Below are positions 1 through 8,564 of a stretch of 64,000 nt of DNA, one piece after another. The notes beneath the pieces are model-generated. The model saw only the letters and a list, made by a program, of their open reading frames with translations, searched no databases and was not told the DNA's origin. A program made the translations under genes and the position numbers. Each line of letters opens with the position of its first letter. Within the stretch, counting starts at the first letter, position 1. The stretch comes from Selaginella moellendorffii (Eukaryota; Streptophyta; Lycopodiopsida; Selaginellales; Selaginellaceae). The stretch is taken from NCBI RefSeq assembly GCF_000143415.4, contig NW_003314280.1:1594152-1658151 (forward strand). The letters are read 5' to 3'.

Positions 1-1941
1 GTGGACTGAAGATTCCACCTCCGCAAGTCCCACCATTAAGTCAATGATGGAGCTGACTTCGTCTGCATGAGTGATCTCCTCGTTTGTGAAGTCCATCACA
101 CAAAAGATGTTCTTGACCTGCTCATCTCCGCGGGAAACGATGCTCCTCCACCTTTGATCCTCATCCGAATTCAAGTATACCCGGTAAGGTTCTCGATAGG
201 CCTCTGCTGCGGGGTCGAGCTGTTTCTGAAGCCGACGGTCGACATCAATCTTAATGAAATTTGGATACTGATCCAACTTCTCAGCTTTACTTTTCGTGGC
301 ATCCCGCAGCAGATCGATGAACTTGGGGGCCCCCTTCACGTACTCGTCGATGTCTTCATTTGACAACTCCAGCGCTTCCATCATCTCTTGCGTGGTGTCG
401 ATGCTCACCCTCTCCACGGCCACTTGCTCGAAGATCCAATCCTTCAATAGCGCACGAGCTCTCAGAGTCGTGCACAAGTCCTCGTATGTCACAATATGGC
501 CGGGAGTCATTTTGGTCTTGTTGAAGACTACCTCACCACGTAGAAGAGCATTAGCCACTGTCAGAAGGTCGTCGTCGTCTAGAGACCGCGAGAAACGCAA
601 GGCGTTGAGCTTCAAATCATTGGGCTTCCGGTCGTCCTCCACACCCATTGAGTTTGGCAACTCCCCGTCATGGTACCTCCTCAGCACATCTACCCATTTG
701 TCAAAAACAACTTTTGTCGCGAGTAGAATGTTATGGATGCTGAGTGTGTCATTGACCCCCAGTGTTTTCAAGAGAAGACTCGAGAATTCCTGCAATGGAA
801 ATGGCGTGAGGCCACATGCTATGCCACATGCAACGAGGCTTACCTGCCAGGCGCTAGTTGCTAGTGCACGTCCTTGTCCTGGTTTTTGTGGCTTCTTCAG
901 TTGAACCCAGAGCTTCCGTGTTCGTGCCAATGTCTCGTGCAGACCCGATTTGTAGCACGTTTCTTGCTTGACATTCTGCGCGTGGGAGATGTATATGATA
1001 GATCGGAGGGGCGAGTTGCCTTTTATCAGGCGGACAACTCTTGTCTTGAAGACTTTCTTCACCTCCTCGCCCACCATAATATCCACAACTATCTCTTGCA
1101 TCGCCAAGCTAGAATGCTGCCCGGAGACGGCATAGAACCGGATGTTCTGATCGTCCAACACCTTCCTATTGATCAAGTCTGGAAACCTCGTCTCGCCCTT
1201 CATTGTTCGGTAGTAGGGGATCACGTCTGCGATGTCGGGTGTTACTGGACTTGCCAGCATGTTCTGCTTCAGTTTCTCCACCCACTCATCAGATACTAGC
1301 CTGTGGTTGTATTTGCTTTGGATGTCGATACGGCTCACGTCGATTGTATATACTTTGTTGGAATAGTAACAAGTACTATTATCTGCGACGATTTTTGCTG
1401 CCTCTTCTTGCTCTTTCTGCTCTTTGCGGCTCTTCTTTTTGGTGGGTGTAGTGTTCGAACCCGAGGCAATGGCATCACTGAGTAGCTTCTTTTTTGGAGC
1501 AGGAGAGTCTGACGTCGGCTTGAGCTTGACCACCCTTTTCTGCTTCGAGGTAGTTTCCAGATCGACCCCCTTCCCCTTTGCTTCGCGAACTGGAGTCACT
1601 CTCAACGGCTCAATGTTGGAATATAGTTTTTGAACATCGCCGTAGGTGAGGTCCGTGGATTCCATGTGATCTTCATAGACCCGCTGCGTCTTTGAAATTG
1701 TGGGCCTCCTGGACAACCTCTCCCTAGCTCCCTCTAGGAATTCCTCATAGCTGCTGCCCCCCTCCGGGAAGCCGCTAGGATGTGCAAGGTGGATCTTGAG
1801 GGCAGACGCTGTCTCTACCACAAGTGCCAGTCCATATTCTTGCATGGAACTGCATGGAGTGTCTGTCACTTGGATGAGGATCCCCATGCATTCTTTTCTC
1901 CCACCATCTGTGTTGTACAGCCTCAGATCCTCGCCTTCCAT
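1..1941 (-). CDS. Large uncharacterised nuclear-type protein, C-terminus beyond the window
   Basis: I do not recognise this gene by name. One frame stays open for 647 codons from an ATG at 1941 to the left edge; an in-frame stop lies a few codons upstream of that ATG. Residues about 1-115 are a mixed N-terminal region. About 115-190 are lysine-rich and low-complexity (PKKKLLS, TKKKSRKEQKEQEE), suggesting nuclear localisation. About 225-330 are the best-ordered part, with VIPYYRTMKGETRFP, then FYAVSGQHSSLAMQ at about residue 270. This recalls the G-x-H-R-x-x-A core of ParB-like domains, but that is only a resemblance. The C-terminal part is acidic and helical (LDDDDLLTVANAL). A 54-nt in-frame segment at 790-843 holds a copy of the 22-bp palindrome and is bounded by good GT and AG splice signals, so it may be a very short intron or translated. 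Coding is inferred from frame length and protein-like composition. The gene faces the transposase-like gene at 4799, with a 2.9-kb gap between them. Confidence 0.7.
   Translation of the reverse strand, partial: MEGEDLRLYNTDGGRKECMGILIQVTDTPCSSMQEYGLALVVETASALKIHLAHPSGFPEGGSSYEEFLEGARERLSRRPTISKTQRVYEDHMESTDLTYGDVQKLYSNIEPLRVTPVREAKGKGVDLETTSKQKRVVKLKPTSDSPAPKKKLLSDAIASGSNTTPTKKKSRKEQKEQEEAAKIVADNSTCYYSNKVYTIDVSRIDIQSKYNHRLVSDEWVEKLKQNMLASPVTPDIADVIPYYRTMKGETRFPDLINRKVLDDQNIRFYAVSGQHSSLAMQEIVVDIMVGEEVKKVFKTRVVRLIKGNSPLRSIIYISHAQNVKQETCYKSGLHETLARTRKLWVQLKKPQKPGQGRALATSAWQVSLVACGIACGLTPFPLQEFSSLLLKTLGVNDTLSIHNILLATKVVFDKWVDVLRRYHDGELPNSMGVEDDRKPNDLKLNALRFSRSLDDDDLLTVANALLRGEVVFNKTKMTPGHIVTYEDLCTTLRARALLKDWIFEQVAVERVSIDTTQEMMEALELSNEDIDEYVKGAPKFIDLLRDATKSKAEKLDQYPNFIKIDVDRRLQKQLDPAAEAYREPYRVYLNSDEDQRWRSIVSRGDEQVKNIFCVMDFTNEEITHADEVSSIIDLMVGLAEVESSVH
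801..822. repeat. 22-bp palindrome, copy inside the minus-strand gene
   Basis: Left half ATGGCGTGAGG, right half CCACATGCTAT: one substitution near the right end plus the usual A/A clash beside the centre. It lies in the 790-843 segment that is in frame with the flanking coding sequence and also has CAG|GTAAGC and TTGCAG|G splice signals on the minus strand. Confidence 0.85.
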
Positions 1942-2077
1942 CTCGAAAGTCTAACTGGTGAGCTCCTCCCCCTTCTCTGCATCCACATTGACAGTGGCTG
2001 GAAGAAGAATGCAATTCCTCGCCTGTTCAGAAATGCACAACAATTAGAGCTGACAGATGAAAAGCTAGTAGCTGGAA

Positions 2078-2236
2078 ATAACGTGAGGCCACACGCCATT
2101 CACCACTGCATCAGATGTCTTGAGGCTGCATCCTAAGATGGCGTGAGGCTACACGCCATCTGTAACCGGACTGCACTCGAGAGCCCAATCGGTGCATGCC
2201 AATGTTGCTACTGAATGGCATGTGGCCTCATGCCAT
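2078..2236. repeat. Cluster of three 22-bp palindromes
   Basis: Copies at 2078-2099, 2138-2159 (ATGGCGTGAGG + CTACACGCCAT) and 2215-2236 (ATGGCATGTGG + CCTCATGCCAT). Starts are 60 and 77 bp apart. The second and third differ at R/Y and W positions in a way that keeps most of the pairing between the two halves. Confidence 0.9.
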
Positions 2237-2399
2237 TTTCTACTTGGCCTAAAAGACTTACCATTTGAAGCCGAATGGAGGCGTGACAACCGGACTCGCT
2301 GGCGAATGTGCACTGTGTGTGCAGCGGATCGTAGCAGCAAGGCTACTCTACCACTTACAGTTGGAGAGTGGCGCTGAAATCTCCCGGGACGCCAAGTGG

Positions 2400-2600
2400 G
2401 CTGCGTGTGGGTGGCGGAGTGGGCGGCGGAGTTGGCGGCGAAGTTACAAACTGGGTGTGTCTTGAAGTGGACGCCGATGCACACGAGCACGATGCGAGCG
2501 TGAGTGTGATGCAAGCGCGAGTGGACGCCGATGCACACGAGAAACCTGTAGAGAAGTGGGAGCGCGATGCGAGCGCGAGTACGAAGCAAAATGCAAAACC
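2400..2600. repeat. GC-rich degenerate repeat patch
   Basis: GGCGGAGTGGGCGGCGGAGTT is followed by two copies of a GTGGACGCCGATGCACACGA unit (about 2467 and 2521) and by GATGCGAGCGCGAGT-like units. Base composition is unlike the AT-rich flanks. Long open frames cross it on both strands, but they follow from the lack of stops in GC-rich repeats. Confidence 0.55.
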
Positions 2601-2879
2601 TAACCTCACACGCGCGAAATGTCACGACGGTTGGTAATCCCGCCACGTCATCATTTCTCGGACTTGGGCGCCACCATTAATTTCTGGATCGGCGCGCGCA
2701 TGCGTGAAATCCAAAAGAAATCCGCAACGTCATCATTCCTCGGACTGCATGCACGCGAAATCCAAAAGAAAGATCATGATTGGGATATCATTTAATACCC
2801 TCGCTATATTTATACCATGCATGATTGGATATTCCAAAGCATCTTGTATTTCCAAAAATGCCAGATGTTCAGCTAAATA

Positions 2880-2961
2880 AATTGTCAGAGGATTTGATGT
2901 GACGTTCAAGCATGTGGGCTCATGCAATTTTGATCCCAAAAAATGCACCAAAAAATGCTCG
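2880..2961 (+). repeat. Dispersed block repeated at 3840-3902 and 4155-4188
   Basis: TTGTCAGAGGATTTGATGTG at about 2882 recurs at about 4154. The following GTGGGCTCATGCAATTTTGA plus CACCAAAAAATGCTCG recurs at about 3855-3902. In both long copies a 22-bp palindrome follows within about 25 bp (2986 and 3921), so the palindrome may be the end of a larger mobile unit. Confidence 0.7.
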
Positions 2962-2985
2962 GCGTCATCTGGCGTTATCTCTTGA

Positions 2986-3007
2986 ATGGCGTGGGGCCAC
3001 ATGCCAT
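2986..3007. repeat. 22-bp palindrome, single copy
   Basis: Left half ATGGCGTGGGG, right half CCACATGCCAT. It lies about 25 bp after the block that ends near 2961. Confidence 0.9.
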
Positions 3008-3480
3008 TTTCAGGAGCACATAGGAGTATATTCCTAGAATATTCTGACACGCGCGAGATTGTTTTGAGTTTCCTGGAGATCCAACCGTTAGATCGCAACT
3101 AGATTTTACAGAATGGTATATAATGTCCTTCTTGATGACCCTGCAAAGAAGCATCTCAATCGGACACCACATGAGACCACACGAGCCTTACAATGTTTCA
3201 GGGGCATTTGCCATAGATCCGACCGTTATTTTGCTCCAAGATTCTACAGTTTGGTGTGCATTGACCTTTCCATCGACACTGCAAAGGGACATCACAATCA
3301 GATGCGGGATCACAAGAAACCAACTTCACTAACTTTGGTTTCACCAAGATCTACGTAAGGAGTTATGAAATGAAAGGACCCTCTCTATTGAAATGTGTTT
3401 ATGGTCCTAGGGGCATTGTGACATATCAAAGGATTTTGCATCAAGTTCTGTATTTGCATGTTTATCAAGCTACTGAATTG

Positions 3481-3513
3481 CTAAACCCTAAACCCTAAAC
3501 CCTAACCCTAAAC
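3481..3513. repeat. Interstitial telomeric repeat (CCCTAAA type)
   Basis: About four and a half units of CCCTAAA, one of them shortened to CCCTAA. This is the plant telomere repeat, read on the C-rich strand. It is flanked by ordinary unique sequence, so it is an internal copy and not a chromosome end. Confidence 0.9.
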
Positions 3514-3920
3514 ATGTGGCAAATGCTGCGTGAAGAAAGATGCCCTTTCTGGGCAAATGTTGTAAGAGGCAGATTCCGAGCAGATGTATCTCAGGCCAGC
3601 GAAGGGGACAAACGAAAGCTAGCTATAAACATGACGGGATGCAAATAGATTACTAGGCTGGTCCTGCGAAAATCAAAAACCATAATTGAAAACATTGAAA
3701 ATGCAAAAAGAAAGGTTTATAATATTTTTGAATTTTAAGCAACCAAATGAATGTAAGTAGGGCATGTGTTTGTAAGTTTAAAAATGCCTCAACCACTTAA
3801 ATTCCCAAGTAAATAAAGCTATTTCTATTTTTGGTACAGGTAAACTTTATAGTGTGTGGGCTCATGCAATTTTGAACCCAAAAATGCACCAAAAAATGCT
3901 CGACTAGCATTATTCTTTGA

Positions 3921-3945
3921 ATGGCGTGTGGCCTTATATTGCCAT
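3921..3945. repeat. Degenerate 22-bp palindrome
   Basis: ATGGCGTGTGGCC is followed by a disturbed right half (TTATATTGCCAT). It follows the second copy of the dispersed block. Confidence 0.6.
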
Positions 3946-4380
3946 AAATGGATGTACACACACAGCATAATTATTCCTTTACATGGCGAATAATCTTGGC
4001 GCGGATCGCTGACATGGCATGGCAAAGTTCGAATCACTGACATGGCACAGCTGGATCGAGGCAAGGACATGATGTGACAAAGTTCAACCTCCGACAGCAA
4101 AGTCTAGAAGCTACTCAGTTTGAAATTTGTCAGAGGAATCATAAGATCTGGTTTGTCAGAGGATTTGATGTGACGTTCAAGCGTGTGTTATTTTTGAATT
4201 CTCGAACTCATTCCTAGGTCTATCATTTTTGTGCGCCGTGTTCTTGGTTCCGCTGAGCGCAGTGAGCGCTGCTTGTGTAAGCGGCGTTGTGAGCTGTGGT
4301 TTATGCGTCTACAAGCGGTTGCGGCATTGCGAGCGCCATTGCGAGCGGCAGTTTATGCGAGTGGCAGTTTGTGCGAGCGG

Positions 4381-4440
4381 CGCTACGAGCAGTTGCGGTG
4401 TTGCGAGCGGCGCTACGAGTAGTTGCGGTGTTGCGAGCGG
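4381..4440 (+). repeat. Two-copy 30-bp tandem repeat in a GCGAGCGG-rich tract
   Basis: Units 4381-4410 and 4411-4440 differ at one base (C/T). The flanks 4240-4380 and 4441-4455 carry looser GTTGCGAGCGGC-type copies, so this is the conserved core of a longer decayed minisatellite. Confidence 0.85.
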
Positions 4441-4535
4441 CACTGTCTTTGGTGTGGCTACCGCTTCCTCTTGATATTCGGCACTTGTGCTTCCTAGTAT
4501 GTTCACCATGGAATGGTTTAAGACCACATTTAGAA

Positions 4536-4725
4536 ATGGCATGAGGCCACATGCCATCTTGGGCCCTTGCAATTTCATGGCTAGTGTATTGTCATGTATG
4601 TTTTTACTTGCCTGCAGCTGTGTGTATATCAAGATGGCATGAGGCCTCATGCCAATTTTATGAATGCGAAATTTCACGTGGGTGTCAATAGCATGTTTGA
4701 ATAATGGCATGTGGCCTCATGCTAT
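4536..4725. repeat. Cluster of three 22-bp palindromes in the probable 5' intron
   Basis: Copies at 4536-4557, 4634-4655 (ATGGCATGAGG + CCTCATGCCAA, self-complementary except at the outer base pair) and 4704-4725. They lie 75-260 bp before the splice acceptor at 4797 and the ATG at 4799. Confidence 0.9.
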
Positions 4726-4798
4726 TTGGTATGTTATGATTTAGGCCATTCTCCAATCATTTTTTGTATGGTCTTAACTTCTTTTCTGCACTTTCAGA

Positions 4799-5438
4799 AT
4801 GGCCTTCAGGGTTGGGGAAAAGGTTTACATTTTGAATGGTGGGAAGAGAGTTGCAAAAGGGACCCTTGTGTCTATGGATCGGAACTTTGTTATACACTAT
4901 CAAAGGCTTGGGGAAGGCAATGCTGCTGTATCAGTAGAGACTGTCTTCGATGGGAATGTGGTCGCTATTGAACGAGGAGAAATGGTCGTCGGGGTAAATG
5001 TTGTTGTTGCCTTGAAAAAATCTGCAGAAGAAAGCAGATGTTGGGGACAGCGCAAGTGCGACGCATGTTCCCTCCGTGGATCTTAAGAACCGTGCTACAT
5101 GGATTCAGGCAAAGGTGTTTCTAAACAACCCCGAGGGGGAGGTGGTAGCTGAGGGTTTAGCCACAGTTGTCGATCCAAGAGATGCGGTTGCTAATCAAGA
5201 ATTGGGCTGGGATGATATTGGAGTTGCGATTTTAGAGGTTGTTGACACAGAAGAAAACAATCTGACTATTGGAAGCATTGTGCGGTGGAAATTGAGGCAT
5301 TTAGTGTTTGAGAATGTGAAGGATTCACAATCAAACACCACTACAACTGATGACAGAACATCTCTTCATGGGAAAAGAAAGTACACCTTCCTACAGCGCA
5401 GCCAAAGGGATCTGAGCAACGAACCGTAAAGGCAGAAA
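4799..5438 (+). pseudogene. N-terminal part of transposase-like gene: tandem DUF8039-like domains, frameshifted
   Basis: An ATG at 4799 directly follows a strong splice acceptor (4797). The first about 75 residues (GEKVYILNGGKRVAKGTLV ... VSVETVFDGNVV) look like a small beta-rich domain. A second similar unit lies at about 5094-5320 (WIQAKVFLNNPEGEVVAEGL ... VGVAILEVVD-like, then IGSIVRWKLRHLVF). Both recall DUF8039, a domain found in plant transposon proteins in front of other modules; this is from memory of the family's hallmark residues. Protein-like sequence passes from frame 2 to frame 0 between about 5010 and 5060, near a run of six A, so a one-base change probably broke the frame. A TAA at 5427-5429 then separates this part from the downstream one in the same frame. 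Each break could instead be hidden by an intron I cannot see. Confidence 0.6.
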
Positions 5439-7868
5439 ATGGCGATGGAGGTTCGAATGGTCTCGACAGTTGCTTGTTGCAAGAGGAGGTGCTGTCAACA
5501 TGCTGATTGGGATGCTATTGAAGAGGAGAGAGCAAGATACAAGACATTGTCCTGGAAGGTAGCTCGCAATTTTGTGTATGAGGCATTACGGTCATCTGTT
5601 GATGCTTCAGAACATCAGGTGGGGGGCATGGTCTTCCAGAGGGGTTTGGTCTGCATGAAGGCATGGAGAATCATTTATGGAGTCCCTCGAAGCACATTCT
5701 ATAGAATCAAAACTGAGTTTGAGGAACAAAGGGTTCAACAGGCAGTCCATGGGAACGACGGTACGCACAAAACCAGGGGTCATGTTGTATATGGAGAGGC
5801 AATCTTCAAGAGGTTTGTCGAGACATGTAGCGAGCAGCAACCACATAAAACCCGCCTCTTGGAAGATGGAACATGAGACACCCAACGAGTTCTCCCTTCC
5901 ATGTATACCAAGGGGGCCATATTGGAAGATGTGAATCGGGAACTCCAGAGTAATGGCTACAGGAAGCTGAGCCAATCTAGATTTAGTAAATTGTGGAGCA
6001 ACAGGTTCAGGGATGTGAGTATAGGAAAGTACTCCAGCTTTTCAAAGTGTGACGAGTGCACTGCTATCAAAATGGCTTTGTCGAAGAATTCTTGCAGCGC
6101 TCAAGAGCGAGAGACGTTGGTTAGAAGGCGGCTCGACCACAACATCGAGCAGAGAAGCTGCAGGACTACATATTATCATAACAGGATTCTCTCCATGGAG
6201 AGACCTGACTCTTACCTCTGCATCATCCACGACAAAATGGACCAGAAAAAGACGTGCTTACCTCGACTCAATCCTGCCCCCAAGGCAATCTCTTCATCCA
6301 TGCAGCTGCCTGTGTCTCTGTTTGGCATAATCGCTCATGGGCATGGTGCCCAGAACTATGGGAACTTCTTTGTACCTCTATGGGGTGGCGGGGGTGCAAA
6401 CATGATGATTGCGTCCCTAGCAAAACACTTAAGGTCTTTGCAAAGTGCGCAGACTGAGCTGAACGGCCAACCCTTGCATAAAGCCCTTGTCGATCGAACC
6501 CCATACAGGGTTCAGCTGGAGGAGGAGCAAAGGCTTGTAGTATCGCGTGGGGCCCCATGCCATCCCAGTGAATATGTTGGCCGTCAGATTGTAGGGTTAT
6601 CACGTGAGGCCTCATGCCATTCCGACGAGGCTGGTCGCCCGGTGAATGCACAGCCTCATCCAAACGAAGCAGAATCTCAAGGAAGTTCTTGCGGCCGATG
6701 TGGCCTTCCACCCCATCTTCTGCTCCAAACAGACAATGCTGGCAGTGAGAACAAAAACATGTACGTCTTCGCGTACTTGGCGATGCTTGTTGCCAAAGGC
6801 ATATTTGAAACGGTTACACTTGGCTTTCTCATGGTTGGGCACACTCATGAAGACGTCGATGCCATGTTCAGTCACCTGGCAGAGTCCCTCCGGCGATCCA
6901 ATGTCCTCACCCTCCCACAACTCTACGATGAATTCCAAAATTGCATCAAAGGCACTGTTGAAGCTGCACTTGTGACAGAGGTTCCAGACTTTAAGGGGTT
7001 TGTAAGAGGCTACATCAGGGACGGATACGAAACGCTGATTGGCCACTCCAAGCCTCTTCAGTTTCATTTCAGCATGCGTGACGGTGCTCCAGTGATGAGG
7101 TACAAGATGAGAGAATGGGACACAGTGTGGCTGCCAGTGGATGGCATTGAACTCTTCAAGAGAGATCCCATAACTAGGGAACCTATGATTCCTCAGGGTT
7201 TCCCACGGCCGATGCACCTGGATGGACTCAAAGACCAGGAAAGTATAGTGGCCGGGATTAGACAGCATATTGCCTTCTGGAAGAGGGGGTTGGTGTTTGG
7301 TGGAGAATCCTATTTTAAGAGGTGCAAGCCTTTGCTCGAATACTGGGAGAAGATTATATCTGCTATCCAAAATGGGCCGGTTGTATATGAAGAATTGGAA
7401 GAGTCCTTTTGGCCAGAACCCAGAGCACTAGATAGTAGCGGAACAATGTCCTCTGGAAATGCAGTGACAGATAATGATGTTGAGGATCACTATTGTGGGC
7501 CGAGGAACAAGAAGCCGGATTCAGCATTCAATCCAGTACAGGTCTGCAAAGGAATGGTCGTGCTTGTCAGACCCAGTAATAAAAAACAAATGATATGGGT
7601 GGGGCGCTGCATCACTGATGCAGAGGAGGACGCAGAAACTAACTCCTTCAATGTAACTGTGGAGTGGTTCAAGCCAAGTTCCGGATATACGAAGGATTGC
7701 CTAGAAAAGAGATGGGTGCTGAATCCAAGGGATCCCAGCATGAGCATATCGGTGGATAATGTTGTGCATGGTTGGATGCGGAAGCAGAGTGCCACCATCA
7801 CCTTGCCAGACCATGCAAGAGATGCAGCAAGAGCATTCATAACCCGGGTTCAAGGTGAGATTCATTAA
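5439..7868 (+). pseudogene. Transposase-derived protein with DUF7869-like core, one nonsense codon
   Basis: 5439-5876 and 5901-7868 share one frame and are separated by a TGA at 5874-5876. The first part has the usual lead-in of the family (VCMKAWRIIYGVPRSTFYR, then VHGNDGTHKT). The second has FSKLW and CDECTAIK, then acidic residues in D-x-M-D (IHDKMDQ, about residue 111 from 5901), TDNAGSENKN (about 278) and HTHEDVDAMFS (about 317-320). I read these as the DUF7869 core, probably an RNase H-fold DDE-type domain; the fold is inferred. TGA replaces what looks like an Arg codon (CGA to TGA at a CpG) in a stretch that otherwise reads smoothly. Two 22-bp palindromes at 6542 and 6599 are translated in frame between the first and second acidic motifs. 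The frame ends at 7868. An alternative is a domesticated gene with undetected introns. Confidence 0.65.
6542..6620. repeat. Pair of 22-bp palindromes inside the DUF7869-like reading frame
   Basis: Copies at 6542-6563 (ATCGCGTGGGG + CCCCATGCCAT) and 6599-6620 (ATCACGTGAGG + CCTCATGCCAT), 57 bp apart. They are translated as SRGAPCH and SREASCH between residues about 212 and 241 counted from 5901 and keep the frame. Confidence 0.88.
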
Positions 7869-7901
7869 TATTCCTTTACTAAGTTTCTAATGTATTTTAT
7901 T

Positions 7902-8369
7902 TCAAGGTGAACAATCCGAATCTAAATCAGAGGAGGCGTGATGGCATGTGGCCCTTTGCACTAGTATATCTTAATACCGGTCTGAGAAATAGAATGGCAT
8001 GTGCTCTCAGGCCTTTTACTAAATCATCTTTGAAAGAAATGCAAGCCTCTATGTCGTAAAAAAAAGGTACTAGAGAAATTCCTTAATAATATGAATGTTA
8101 TTTAGTTTCATGAAAATACACTAAGGGTCAAATGAGTTAAATGACTTCTCCAGACTAGCAATGCCTCTTGCTACACCTTCACAATTAGATTCGTTAGAAA
8201 AAGATAACATTGAATAATATCTAAATGTTCTCACCATTAAGTTATATGTTTGGCTAATAGGAATGACATTCATCTTGGAAAGCTCACCACACGCTCAATG
8301 AACAAACAAATAGTGTGTGCGCGCATGCCATCGCTCTTCTTTAGCTTCAGATTCGGCTTGTTCACCTTG
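7902..8369. mobile_element. Foldback or MITE-like inverted repeat of about 470 bp
   Basis: The left end TCAAGGTGAACAATCCGAAT (7902) is mirrored by its near reverse complement ending at 8369. Similarity runs inward for about 60 bp on both sides, including a decayed palindrome copy in each arm (7941 and 8311). No target-site duplication is obvious. It lies just 3' of the transposase-like gene and could be a non-coding relative or the end of that element. No coding sequence. Confidence 0.5.
7941..8015. repeat. Two decayed 22-bp palindromes
   Basis: ATGGCATGTGGCCC at 7941 and ATGGCATGTGCTCTCAGGCC at 7994, each with a damaged right half. With the half copy at 8311-8331 these are the last copies I can find. 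Confidence 0.55.
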
Positions 8370-8564
8370 ACAATGAGATTTATTATACAACCAGATGGAC
8401 TCAGTCTGGACACAAAGTCACCGCGCTAGTCACCATGCCCCAGATATGTCTAGCCTCTGGACAAAAAACATATAATTTCACGTCATTTTCAAATACTTGA
8501 AAATTTGTACCTAGTCCCATTTTACTGAATAAATCCCACTTTAACGAAATAGAGCTTTAATGCA

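Larger units (their letters stand above)
1942..4798. other. Divergent intergenic region with 5' ends of both genes
   Basis: No convincing coding sequence. It holds seven copies of the 22-bp palindrome, a GC-rich repetitive patch (2400-2600), a duplicated 50-80 bp block, an interstitial telomeric repeat and a 30-bp tandem duplication. The right end is a pyrimidine-rich tract with ATTTTTTG and TTCTTTTCTGCACTTTCAG ending at 4797, a good 3' splice site directly before the ATG at 4799. The palindromes at 4536-4725 therefore probably sit in a 5' intron of the plus-strand gene. Confidence 0.6.

Noticed and set aside
67-1633. Plus-strand open frames over the first 1.6 kb
   Set aside because: They lie opposite one continuous 647-codon minus-strand frame with protein-like composition. 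The plus frames are short, overlapping and rich in Ser/Cys/Phe, as expected for shadows.
2149-2646. 165-codon minus-strand frame
   Set aside because: It crosses a GC-rich repeat patch and four palindrome-related stretches, has an Arg/His/Thr-biased composition and no recognisable domain.
4229-4710. Frames over the GCGAGCGG repeat (for example 133 codons, minus strand)
   Set aside because: Low-complexity products of a tandem repeat that is open in several frames on both strands.
801-8331. CRISPR-like array
   Set aside because: Spacing between the palindromes ranges from 53 bp to over 1 kb, there are no uniform spacers, and the sequence is plant nuclear.
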